Shown here: piece after piece, positions 1 to 8,000 of the stretch
How the letters are laid out: each line of letters begins with the position of its first letter
Position numbering within the stretch: the stretch's first letter is position 1
Source of the DNA: Claveliimonas intestinigallinarum
Lineage (GTDB): Bacteria; Bacillota; Clostridia; Lachnospirales; Lachnospiraceae
NCBI GenBank assembly: GCA_019115145.1
Contig: DXED01000040.1
Coordinates: 1 to 28,565, forward strand
DNA length: 28,565 bases
Reading direction: 5' to 3'
The notes under the pieces: model-generated
Databases searched by the model: none
Seen by the model: the letters and a program-made list of their open reading frames with translations, nothing else
What the model was told of the DNA's origin: nothing
Position numbers and translations under genes: made by a program

Positions 1-74
1 TAAGGGAAAGGCAGGACAAAAAATCAGGATGCTTTTTTATCCTTTATAAGAAAATATGGGAGTTGGCATTTTGG

Positions 75-112
75 CAAAAAGAGTGGTGCTGGAGCTAGGG
101 CTCCAGCACCAC
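75..112 (-). terminator. Rho-independent terminator of the DUF1002 gene
   Basis: A perfect 13-bp inverted repeat (GTGGTGCTGGAGC at 83-95 and its complement at 100-112) with a 4-nt loop. Read on the minus strand it is followed by TCTTTTTGCC, so it is a well-formed intrinsic terminator for the gene ending at 175. On the plus strand no T-run follows. Confidence 0.85.
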
Positions 113-128
113 CTTTGTCTACAGTCTG

Positions 129-165
129 AGCAGACGTAATACTTTTAAAAAGTATTACGTCTGCT
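129..165. repeat. Perfect 18-bp inverted repeat between stop codon and terminator
   Basis: Arms at 129-146 and 148-165 are exact complements and start AGCAGACGTAATAC; only one base separates them, so the folded loop takes in some of the A/T-rich centre. It lies between the DUF1002 stop codon and the terminator at 75-112. Read on the minus strand no T-run follows, so it is probably not the terminator itself. It may be an mRNA 3'-end stability element, or a weak plus-strand terminator (TTTTGC follows). Confidence 0.7.
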
Positions 166-174
166 TTTGCAATA

Positions 175-1428
175 TTATTCACCTGTGAAAAAATTCTTAA
201 TTCTTGTGAGCAGGCCGTCTTTGAATCCGCCCTCATTGACTGTGCTGTCAGTGATGACATCGGAACCAAGGGCCTCATCGTTTGTGTCGCTAAGAATGCC
301 GTCGTTTGATCCCACAAAGAAGGTCTTGACGGAATTCCAGATGTTGGAGAGCACGCCGCTGTCTCCGGTCAGATTATTCAGCGTGTCCTTCAGAGCATTC
401 ACGTCGTAATCGTACTGGGAAATCTTTTCCATCAGGGCCACTACCTGGTCTCTCTGGTCATCTGTCAACGTGATATCGTTATCTTCCGCAATATTGTCAA
501 CAGCCTCTCCGATTTCCTCCGGATCAGTCAGTCCCTCATCGATGACCTCTGTCTTGACATCCTTGATGACCTCTGTGGCCTTCTCCTGGCCTACGCTGTC
601 AGCCAGGTCGCCTGTCGTCACGAGCTCCTCCATGGCGGCTTCCTTCTGTCCCTCGTCCAGTTCCTCGCCGCTGGCTGTCTCGTAGGCCATGATAATACCT
701 GTCAGGGCTCCGGTGCCGGACACCTCAAAGGGGCAGGCCGCGATGACATTGCAGTTCTCCATACCCGCTGTGGTCAGGGTACTGGCGATCATAGCGCTCG
801 TCACAAAGTTCAGGTTCGCCGTCTTCACCTTGATGCCGCCGGAGTCTGTGGGCTCCACATAGGCACAGCTGTTTGTGGTAGGTCCGATCTGCTCGTCTGT
901 GGCAATCCCCTCCATGTACTGCACCTCGTCCGCATGTGTGACGACAATAGTCTGTACTTCATCCGGAGATGTGCCAAAATACTCGTACATGGAAGCTCTC
1001 TGCTCCTCATTTAAGTTCTCGCCGAGAGTGACCACCTTTCCGCTGTCCGTGTTTCCCTCGGAGGTATCTGTATCCTCTTCTTCTGCATCTGTGTTCTCAT
1101 CTGCAGCATCGTCCTTCTGCTGTTCATCCTCTGTCACAGTGCCGTCCGCGCTTCCTGTTCCCTGTCCGGTTCCGTCTGTATCTTTACTGCTCTGCCCGGT
1201 TCCGTCAGATGTGGTTCCGCCTGTCACGTCACCTCCGCTATTCGTTCCGCTCTGGGAACCCGTCTCCCCGGAAGTGCTGCCCGTTCCGTCTGTACCGCCT
1301 GTTCCTGACTCTGCGCTTCCCGCATCCTGCGAGGTGCTCCCCGTCTCTGAGGCAGACACTGCCATGGGAATGCCGGATGTCATCATTACCGCCGCCATAA
1401 GAAGTGGCAAAACTTTCTTCATTTTCAT
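175..1428 (-). CDS. Secreted DUF1002 family protein
   Basis: A 417-residue exported protein of unknown function. Residues 1-26 form a signal peptide (MKMKK, hydrophobic core, cleavage near AVSA). Residues 27-130 are a low-complexity linker that is Gly/Ser/Thr-rich and then Asp/Glu-rich, likely disordered. From about residue 131 the sequence matches the DUF1002 (YpuA-like) pattern, with KVVTLGENLNEEQ, IVVTHADEV and a Gly-rich GTGALTGIIMAYE segment. DUF1002 proteins are known only as predicted extracellular proteins of Firmicutes; the linker suggests the domain is held away from the membrane or wall. The start is the first ATG after the promoter. Its best Shine-Dalgarno (AAGG) is about 19 nt away, unusually far, with a short GGTT/AACC hairpin between, so the start is likely but not certain. 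It is monocistronic between its own promoter and terminator. Confidence 0.85.
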   Translation of the reverse strand: MKMKKVLPLLMAAVMMTSGIPMAVSASETGSTSQDAGSAESGTGGTDGTGSTSGETGSQSGTNSGGDVTGGTTSDGTGQSSKDTDGTGQGTGSADGTVTEDEQQKDDAADENTDAEEEDTDTSEGNTDSGKVVTLGENLNEEQRASMYEYFGTSPDEVQTIVVTHADEVQYMEGIATDEQIGPTTNSCAYVEPTDSGGIKVKTANLNFVTSAMIASTLTTAGMENCNVIAACPFEVSGTGALTGIIMAYETASGEELDEGQKEAAMEELVTTGDLADSVGQEKATEVIKDVKTEVIDEGLTDPEEIGEAVDNIAEDNDITLTDDQRDQVVALMEKISQYDYDVNALKDTLNNLTGDSGVLSNIWNSVKTFFVGSNDGILSDTNDEALGSDVITDSTVNEGGFKDGLLTRIKNFFTGE

Positions 1429-1521
1429 AGTCTGTTCGGTTAAAAAACCTTGTCTCCCTTTTTAATTATTTTCTGGCCGATGCAACGCCGAAACGCGCCG
1501 ACGCTAATCTTTAACGTACTC

Positions 1522-1550
1522 AATATAACACATTCCGGCCGGATTGTACA
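1522..1550 (-). promoter_or_regulatory. Promoter of DUF1002 gene with palindrome in the spacer
   Basis: On the minus strand there is a -35 TGTACA (1545-1550) and a -10 TATATT (1522-1527) with a 17-nt spacer. The near-perfect palindrome ACATTCCGGCCGGATTGT (1530-1547) fills the spacer and touches the -35. This is a plausible site for a repressor, or for a spacer-binding activator. The predicted leader is about 85 nt. Confidence 0.5.
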
Positions 1551-1576
1551 CGAAACTTTTCTTAAAAATGGATGAA

Positions 1577-1613
1577 GAAAAAAGAAAGGAACTGCCCCTC
1601 AGAGCAATTCCTT
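1577..1613 (-). terminator. Terminator of the thioredoxin-like gene
   Basis: Arms at 1586-1595 and 1604-1613 form a 10-bp stem (one G-U pair in the minus-strand RNA). On the minus strand it is followed by TCTTTTTTC. The stop codon of the thioredoxin-like gene (1599-1601) lies inside the loop, so the terminator starts within the coding sequence. Confidence 0.85.
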
Positions 1614-1913
1614 CAGCCTTTTTTCCAGTATTTTCTCTCCGGTGGTGCCCTTCATGGAGGCCTCCACCGCGCCCCCTTTCACAAACAGAAACGCAGGCAC
1701 AATGTCTGCCCCGCATGCGGCCGCAAGGCGGGGATTTTCCGCCACCTCCACCTCGCAGAACTTGATCCTTCCTCTGTATTTTTTCTCCAGCTCCTCCACA
1801 ATAGGCTTTGTCATGGAGCATTTCGGACACCATCTTTCGTAAAACATGACAACTACAGCCCCCTTCTCTCTCAGGACCTCTATATCAAAGCTCTCCTCTG
1901 TCAGGTGATACAT
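1599..1913 (-). CDS. Thioredoxin-like protein with a WCPKC active site
   Basis: A small thioredoxin-fold protein, about 104 residues from the chosen start. The active site reads RWCPKC instead of the usual WCGPC. The cis-proline segment IVPAFLFVKGG and the glycine before the last helix fit the thioredoxin family. A CPKC motif probably shifts the redox potential away from that of general thioredoxin; that is inference. The open frame extends upstream to an ATG at 1944-1946. I chose the ATG at 1911-1913 because GGAAAGGA lies 7 nt before it and because this gives a normal thioredoxin length. The upstream ATG overlaps the stop of the 44-codon ORF (ATGCTGA), so translational coupling to that start is possible. 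Confidence 0.8.
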   Translation of the reverse strand: MYHLTEESFDIEVLREKGAVVVMFYERWCPKCSMTKPIVEELEKKYRGRIKFCEVEVAENPRLAAACGADIVPAFLFVKGGAVEASMKGTTGEKILEKRLKELL

Positions 1914-1939
1914 CAGAACATCCTTTCCGCTCTCCTGGG

Positions 1940-2074
1940 TCAGCATCTGGGATTGAGTATGCGGTACACCTCTCGCATAGATCTGTGAAAGCAGTCAATG
2001 AGACGGTTTCTCTTTCTGAGCCGGTACATTGTGCAGCTCCACCTGGAGATACCTCCCGGTCTTCTCTTCCCCAT
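1940..2074 (-). CDS. Small basic protein of unknown function (44 aa)
   Basis: A 44-codon ORF beginning MGKRRPGG and ending RILNPRC, rich in Arg with three cysteines. It has a good ribosome binding site (GAAGGAGA about 7-8 nt before ATG). Its TGA overlaps the most upstream ATG of the thioredoxin-like frame, and it begins 55 nt after trmB on the same strand. I do not recognise a family. It may be a real small protein or a leader whose translation couples into the thioredoxin gene. The main reasons to accept it are the ribosome binding site and the stop/start overlap. Confidence 0.4.
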   Translation of the reverse strand: MGKRRPGGISRWSCTMYRLRKRNRLIDCFHRSMREVYRILNPRC

Positions 2075-2129
2075 ATGCCAGTCTCCTTCGCAAAATCTTC
2101 TCCCTATATAGTATGCAGAAGGGTTCCGC

Positions 2130-2813
2130 CTATTGACTTTCCCCCTCCCGGAAGGATCTCTGCCTTCCGGCAATCAGCTTGCAGATGGGATTTCCCTTTG
2201 CAGAAAATTTTTCTTCATACTCTGTCATCACATTTCCTCTGTTCATGTCCGGGTCGCTGTGAAGATCCCAGGTGCTCATGAGCACTCTCCAGCCGGCCTC
2301 GTCCGCCTCCTCCAGAGAAAACCGGAACAGATCCTGGTTGTCAGTCTTAAACTCTACCCGGCCCTCCGGCGCCAACACCTGGTCGTACCTGACAAAAAAT
2401 TCCCTGGATGTGAGTCGCCGTCTGGCATGCCTCTTCTTGGGCCAGGGATCAGAGAAATTGAGGTAAATGCCCCGCACCTCCCCCTTCTCAAACACCTCGC
2501 CGATCTGAGCCGCATCCATGCAGATGAACCGGATATTTTTCAAAGCCCGGCTGTCCGCCTCCAGCTTGTCCAGCCTCTCCACCGCCCGGAGAAGGACACT
2601 GGAATACCTCTCGATACCGATATAGTTCCGATCTGGATGCCGGGCCGCCATCTCTGTGAGGAACTGCCCTTTTCCCATGCCAATCTCTATATAGACAGGG
2701 TTGTCATTTCCAAAGACTTCCTTCCACCTGCCCTTTAACTCCTTCTCATTTTTGATCACTTTATCGTGGGCCTCCAGCACGCTCTCTGCCCGCGGTATAT
2801 TTCTCAGACGCAT
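2130..2813 (-). CDS. trmB: tRNA (guanine(46)-N7)-methyltransferase TrmB
   Basis: A SAM-dependent enzyme that forms 7-methylguanosine at position 46 in the tRNA variable loop. The SAM-binding loop EIGMGKGQF is at residues 43-51, a second acidic motif (GIERY) near 66-70, and the family signature NFSDPWPKKRH at 119-129. The 227-residue length is normal. The start is supported by AAAGGAGA 8 nt before ATG. It lies downstream of glgB and a 43-codon ORF on the same strand and upstream of the 44-codon ORF and thioredoxin-like gene, so it is probably part of a loose operon. Confidence 0.95.
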   Translation of the reverse strand: MRLRNIPRAESVLEAHDKVIKNEKELKGRWKEVFGNDNPVYIEIGMGKGQFLTEMAARHPDRNYIGIERYSSVLLRAVERLDKLEADSRALKNIRFICMDAAQIGEVFEKGEVRGIYLNFSDPWPKKRHARRRLTSREFFVRYDQVLAPEGRVEFKTDNQDLFRFSLEEADEAGWRVLMSTWDLHSDPDMNRGNVMTEYEEKFSAKGNPICKLIAGRQRSFREGESQ

Positions 2814-2874
2814 TTTGTCTGTCTCCTTTCCTCTTTTAATCAGATAGAGGAAGCTCCCTTCCCCTACCCTCTCA

Positions 2875-3006
2875 TCATGACATCTCGCTCATCTCCCGGC
2901 ATTGCCGCTCGATGGTCTCCGCCACGGTCAGCGCTAATCGAACGTCCTCCGGGCGTATCACACCAAAATACAGGCGGATGGATCTCTCCTTCCGCCTGTA
3001 GATCAT
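2875..3006 (-). CDS. Possible small protein downstream of glgB (43 aa)
   Basis: An ORF of 43 codons starting MIYRRKERSI and ending REMSEMS, 13 nt after the glgB stop. Codon third positions are mostly G or C as in neighbouring genes, and the second half (RPEDVRLALTVAETIERQ) looks like an amphipathic helix. The upstream AGAGAGAG is only a modest ribosome binding site. A GC-rich hairpin (2971-2998) lies inside the ORF and could instead be the glgB terminator. I recognise no family, so this is a candidate rather than a firm gene. Confidence 0.4.
   Translation of the reverse strand: MIYRRKERSIRLYFGVIRPEDVRLALTVAETIERQCREMSEMS
2963..2998 (-). terminator. Possible weak terminator after glgB
   Basis: An 8-bp GC-rich stem (CAGGCGGA at 2971-2978, TCCGCCTG at 2991-2998) with a 12-nt loop, followed on the minus strand by TATTTTGG. 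It lies about 20 nt after the glgB stop codon but within the 43-codon candidate ORF. The two interpretations compete unless termination is partial. Confidence 0.35.
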
Positions 3007-3019
3007 ATCATAACTCTCT

Positions 3020-4939
3020 CTAAAATTCAAAGATTGCCACTCCGTAGGGAGGCAGCTTGTAGGCAAATGAGTAGGGCCTTCCGTCGCACTCGGACTTCAC
3101 AGCCTTGTAGACCTTAGGCCTCACCTCGCCCTTTCCGCCGTACTGCAGGTCATCACTGTTCATGATCAGCTTGTACTGCTTCCTCCTGGGAACACCCACC
3201 CGGTAGTCGTCCCTGGCCATGGGGGTGAAATTGATGACAAAGAGCAGATTCTTCTTGCCGCCTTTTCCGTGGCGCATGAAGCTGTAAATGCTCCTGTCCC
3301 TGTCGTCCGCGTTGATCCACTCGAATCCCTCCCAGGTGCTGTCCTGATCGTAGAGGGCTCTGTTCTTCCTGTACAAATGGAGCAGGTCTCTCATCCAGTT
3401 CTGGATGGCCTGGTGCTCCGGCTCCGCCAGAAGGAACCAGTCCAGCTCCCTCTTCTCGCTCCACTCCCTGAGCTGGGCGAACTCCTGCCCCATAAAGAGC
3501 AGCTTCTTGCCTGCATGTCCGATCATGAAGGCGTAGCCTGCCTTCAGGTTGGCGTACTTGTCAAATCCAAGCCCGGGCATCTTGTTCAGCATGGAGCATT
3601 TCAGATGGACTACCTCATCGTGGGAGAGAACAAGGATGTAATTCTCACTGTAGGCATAGCTCATGGCAAATGTCATCAGATTGTGGGCCCCTTTACGGAA
3701 ATAGGGATCCAGCTTCATGTACTCGGTGAAATCATGCATCCAGCCCATATTCCACTTCAGGCTGAAGCCAAGGCCGTCGTCCTCCACCTTGCCCGTCACC
3801 TTGGGCCATGCGGTGGACTCCTCCGCGATCATCACTGCACCCGGATTTCTCCCCAGCACCACAGAATTCAGATGCTTGAAAAATCCGATAGCCTCCAGGT
3901 TCTTATTGCCGCCATACTTGTTGGCAACCCACTGGCCATCCTGCTTCCCGTAATCCAGATAGAGCATGGACGCCACCGCGTCTACCCGAAGCCCGTCCAC
4001 ATGATAATTCTCGATCCAGAAAAGGGCGTTGGATATGAGGAAGTTCTGCACCTCGTTTTTCCCGTAATCGAAAATCTTCGTCCCCCAGTCCGGATGCTCT
4101 CCCTTCCTGGGATCCGCGTACTCAAATGTGGGGGTTCCATCAAAATCCGCAAGCCCGTGAGCATCCCTCGGGAAATGAGCGGGCACCCAATCCAGGATAA
4201 CGCCGATCTTGTTGCGGTGCAGGTAGTTGATCATCCAGGCAAAATCCTCCGGCGTGCCGTACCGGGATGTGGGGGCAAAGTAACCTGTCACCTGGTAGCC
4301 CCAGGAGCCGTCAAAGGGATGCTCCGCGATCCCCATGATCTCAACGTGGGTGTAGCCCATGTATTTCACATATTTCACGATCTCTTTAGCAAATTCCCGG
4401 TAATTGTAGAAGCCATCCTCATCGTCCTCTGTCAGCGGGTGTTTCTTCCAGGATCCGATATGAACCTCATAGATGGACATGGGCTCTACCGTGTGATCCC
4501 ACGTCCTGCGCTTCTCCATCCACTCACTGTCCGTCCAGGAGATATGGGACAGATCCACAACTCTGGACGCCGTCCCCGGCCTCTTCTCCGCATAGTTGGC
4601 AAACGGATCCGCCTTCAGGATGTACTCGCCCTTGTAGGTCTTGATACAGTATTTGTACAGTGACATCTCCGGCAGATCCGGCACAAAGCAGGTGTAAATG
4701 CCGAGAGGCTCTCCTCTTTCCATGGGATTTGCCTCCCTGTTCCAACCGTTGAAGTCGCCCACCACGGAAACACCCTGAGCGTGGGGAGCCCAGACAGCAA
4801 AATAAACGCCCTCCTGATCTCCGTCCTTTACCCGGTGGGCGCCCAGCTTCCTGTATATCTCGTAATGGGTTCCCTGCCCGAACAGATAGTGGTCAAGTTC
4901 CCCGATCTCATAAGGTTTTATGTTCTTCTTTACTGCCAT
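3020..4939 (-). CDS. glgB: 1,4-alpha-glucan branching enzyme GlgB
   Basis: A GH13 glucan branching enzyme that makes alpha-1,6 branches in glycogen in the cytoplasm. An N-terminal CBM48-like domain (YFAVWAPHAQGVSVVGDFNGW, about residues 46-67) precedes the barrel. Conserved regions are VILDWVPAHF (247-256), DGLRVDAV (315-322, nucleophile D320), AEEST (general acid near E373) and LSHDEVV (438-444, D441). The C-terminal beta domain ends GVAIFEF. At 639 residues it is the typical short form. GAGGGTG precedes the ATG. No other glycogen genes are in the window, so glgB stands apart from a glg cluster here. Confidence 0.95.
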   Translation of the reverse strand: MAVKKNIKPYEIGELDHYLFGQGTHYEIYRKLGAHRVKDGDQEGVYFAVWAPHAQGVSVVGDFNGWNREANPMERGEPLGIYTCFVPDLPEMSLYKYCIKTYKGEYILKADPFANYAEKRPGTASRVVDLSHISWTDSEWMEKRRTWDHTVEPMSIYEVHIGSWKKHPLTEDDEDGFYNYREFAKEIVKYVKYMGYTHVEIMGIAEHPFDGSWGYQVTGYFAPTSRYGTPEDFAWMINYLHRNKIGVILDWVPAHFPRDAHGLADFDGTPTFEYADPRKGEHPDWGTKIFDYGKNEVQNFLISNALFWIENYHVDGLRVDAVASMLYLDYGKQDGQWVANKYGGNKNLEAIGFFKHLNSVVLGRNPGAVMIAEESTAWPKVTGKVEDDGLGFSLKWNMGWMHDFTEYMKLDPYFRKGAHNLMTFAMSYAYSENYILVLSHDEVVHLKCSMLNKMPGLGFDKYANLKAGYAFMIGHAGKKLLFMGQEFAQLREWSEKRELDWFLLAEPEHQAIQNWMRDLLHLYRKNRALYDQDSTWEGFEWINADDRDRSIYSFMRHGKGGKKNLLFVINFTPMARDDYRVGVPRRKQYKLIMNSDDLQYGGKGEVRPKVYKAVKSECDGRPYSFAYKLPPYGVAIFEF

Positions 4940-4975
4940 GATTTCACCCTCTCATGTTCAATTTCTAATACATCT

Positions 4976-4981
4976 ATTATA
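4976..4981 (-). promoter_or_regulatory. Likely -10 element of glgB
   Basis: A perfect TATAAT on the minus strand 37 nt before the glgB start. The matching -35 position (TTTCTT) is poor, and it overlaps the T-run of the upstream terminator. The promoter may need an activator or may be weak. Confidence 0.35.
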
Positions 4982-4990
4982 CTTTATCAC

Positions 4991-5045
4991 CCCATAAAAA
5001 GAAAGAGTTTTGAACAATCTATTTTGTCAAAACTCCTTCTTTTTT
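4991..5045 (-). terminator. Terminator of the 1,094-residue TPR/AAA+-like protein gene
   Basis: Arms GAGTTTTGA (5005-5013) and TCAAAACTC (5027-5035) form a 9-bp stem, followed on the minus strand by TTTCTTTTTATGGG. The plus strand also has a T-run (CTTCTTTTTT), so it looks bidirectional in form, but only the minus gene ends here. Confidence 0.8.
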
Positions 5046-5063
5046 ATACATTTTATACAGTTT

Positions 5064-8000
5064 TTAGATCTTGAAATCGTCTTCCTTCAGGATAATACGA
5101 TCTGACTCGTCTGTCCCCTTCCGGAACATCCGACGGGCGAGATGCTTGACATTTGCCTTCTGGGAGTGGTCAATAGCCGCATCCATGATCTCCTTCACCT
5201 CAGCTACAGAAACGGCGTGATCCTCTCTCTGCATCACATCGATCCTGCTGTAGAGGGCCAGGATACCCATCTCATCCAGCTTGTAGCCGTTCTCCTTGGC
5301 GTAGGTCTGCCCGAAGGTAACCAGCTCGTCGTTGATAAATACCGGAAGCTCCAGCCTGGATGTAAATTTCTTCTTGAATTCCGGATTGGCTGTAAACAGT
5401 CTCTCCAGCGCTTTCTTCTGATCCTCCAGGACAAAGAGCAGTTCTCCGGTCTTCTTCTCCATCAGGATATTCAGCTCCCGGACTGTCCTTGCGTTGAGCT
5501 TTCCTGCCTTCTCGATGATGATAGCGCCGCCCCGCAGCTTCTGGATGATGTTGGGGATATCCTTCTTGTTCAGGGACTCGCCAGTCACGATAGCCACCTT
5601 GCCCTGCTTCAGGTTCCTCTGCTTCTGGATGGCCTTCACCATGTCCACAGCGAGGACTGTCTTTCCGGATCCCTTGTGGCCGATGACCAGAATGTTGCCG
5701 GTGCGGGATGTGCCGCCCCTCCTCTCTCTCCGGTCATTGTCCAGTACCTCCACGATCTGCTCGCTCATGCCCCGGACAGGAACAAAGTAGGAGAAGAGCT
5801 GCTTCTGCTCCTCCGTGAGTCCGGCCTTCAGACCGATCTCGCTGGTAGCGCTCAGGTCGTAACGTCCAGTCACCACAAATCCAGTGTCAAAGGGCACGCC
5901 GCCCTTTCCCTTCTGGATCCTTCTCTGGATCTCCTCCTCAGTGGGCTCCTCGATGACAAGCTCCTCTGTCTTCCTCGCCTGCTTGGCGGCCTCTTTCTCC
6001 GCCTTCTTCTGGGCTCTCTTCTCTTTTCTTGTCAGCTTGTGCTCAGGCTCCGCGGGAATTTCTTCCTCTTCCTCCGGCTCCTCCTCTTCATCCTCGTCGA
6101 AGAAGCCGTCATCGTAATCCTCATCGTCTATGTCGTCGTAGTCCTCATAGTCGTCTACAAGATCATCCTCGTCATAGTCGTCCTCATCATAGCCGGCTTC
6201 CTCGTAGTCATCCTCGTCATAGTCATCTTCGTCATAGCCAGCCTCATCGTAATCATCTTCCTCGTAATCGGCCTCGTCGTACCCGTCTTCCTCATAGCTG
6301 CCGGCCTCTTCCGCAGGCTCCGCCGACTCCTCTTCATAGTCGTCTTCATCCTCGAAGTCTGCCTCGTCGTAATCATCCTCGTCTTCCAGATCCGCGTCCT
6401 CGTAGGCCCCCTCCGCAAAGGCTGCCTGGAATTCATCGTCAAAATCTGCCGGCTCATCCTTTCTGCGGGACTGTCTCTCCTCAGCCTCCAGTTCTTCCAT
6501 GAGCTGTCGCAGGTCGGCTGTCATGCCGGTGACAGGATTATCCTCCTTCTCCTCCGGCTCAGTATCAGACTTCCCTGCAGACTCATCAAGATCCTCCGGC
6601 TCATCCGCGGGCTCCTCAAAATCCGCAGCCCCGGCTGCAGGCTCCGCTGGCTCCTCTTCATAGTCGTCTTCGTCCTCATAGTCCGACTCCTCATAATCGG
6701 CCTCTTCCTGCTCCGGCTCCCGGGTCTCCTCTAAAGGCGCCTCCTCATAATCGGCTTCCTCATAGTCGGCCTCCTCGTAATCAGCCTCCTCGGTCTCCAC
6801 GATGCCGCCGGTCATCTCTGTCTCCAGCTCTGACTCAACTGTCTCTTCCTCAGCAGGTTCCTCTGCCTCCTCCTGGGGAACAGCGTTCTTCACAGCCTCC
6901 TTCAGCTCGGCTGTCACCTGTCCGGAAGCGATGCGGTCCAGAAGGGCTTCCTCCTCTTCCGCCTTCTGGCGGGCGAGGCGCTTCTCCTCGTCGGCTTTCT
7001 GCTTTGCCAGGATCCGCTCCTGCTCAGCCTGCTCCTCAGCCAACCTCCTGGCCTCCTCAGCCGCCTTCTGCTCGGCGATCCTTCTTGCCTCCTCGGCGGC
7101 TCTCTGCTGCTCCTCTATCCTTCTTGCCTCCTCCTCGCGGCGGCGCTGCGCCTCCCGCTTCTTCTCGGCAAGCTTCTCTTCATCCCGTTTCTTCTGGGCC
7201 TCGATGGCCTCGGCATTGTCCTTCTGCTTTGCCTCCCAGGCCGCCAGGATCTCCTCGATCTTCATCTGGCCCGTGATGCGCATATCCTCGTCCCGCTTGG
7301 GGCTGGCCTTCTTCTCAATGTCCTCTATGTCCATGCCGCTGGCGACCTTGACGCCGTTGGCCAGAGCTTCAGCCAGTGTAGCGCCCTTGACTGTCTTGCG
7401 GATAGGAGACTCCTCCTTCACTTTCCTGCGTTTTTTCCTCGGCTCCTCCGCCTCGGTCGTCTCCTCTTCAGAAGCGGCGTCCGCCTGCGCGGCCTGCTCT
7501 CTCGCTGCCCGGAGTTCATCCAGCCGGATCTCTCTTGTCTCCGCGTCGATGGTGCCGGGTGTCTCGGGAGTTCTCTGCTCAGATGGGTTCCGGGAAGGCT
7601 CCTCCTGGACTGTCTCCACTGCGTCCTCCATGCCTGTCCCGGCTTCCGGGGCCTCCTGGGCCGCAGTCTCTTCCTGCTCCTCCACAGGCGCTTCCTCCTC
7701 AGCCAGCCTGTCTCTGTGAGCGGCGTGTGTGGACGCGCCCCTCATGCTGTCGTACTTCTCCTGCTGCAGAGGAGTCAGAGGCTTGTATTTCATCTTCAGC
7801 TCCATGGCCTGATAGACATATTTTCCTTCACTGAACCAGAGGATGAGATCATCGCACTCCTCCAGGCACTCTGCGGTCATGCCGGCCTCATGGTAGAGCT
7901 TTGCCAGCTCATAGGCCCACTTTTCCACATACTCCGCTTTTTTGAAATCCTCCAGCGCCTCGATCTGCTCAGACAGGGGCGCACGGCGCGCCTTCAGTAT

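Noticed and set aside
3269..4663. Long plus-strand ORF opposite glgB (464 codons)
   Set aside because: It is antisense to a clear enzyme, has no recognisable motif and arises from the codon pattern of the GC-rich gene.
4999..5040. TTGTCAAA resembling a Spo0A box
   Set aside because: It is part of the stem-loop of a terminator and not placed at a promoter in a meaningful way.
7000..7300. CRISPR or tandem repeat array suggested by repetitive DNA
   Set aside because: The repetition follows codons of a Glu/Ala/Arg coiled coil, without spacers or constant repeat units.
5142..7719. Long plus-strand ORFs opposite the acidic protein (hydrophobic VVILIV and Ser-rich runs)
   Set aside because: They are the complement of Asp/Glu/Tyr and Glu/Ala repeats; the hydrophobic look is an artefact, not a membrane protein.
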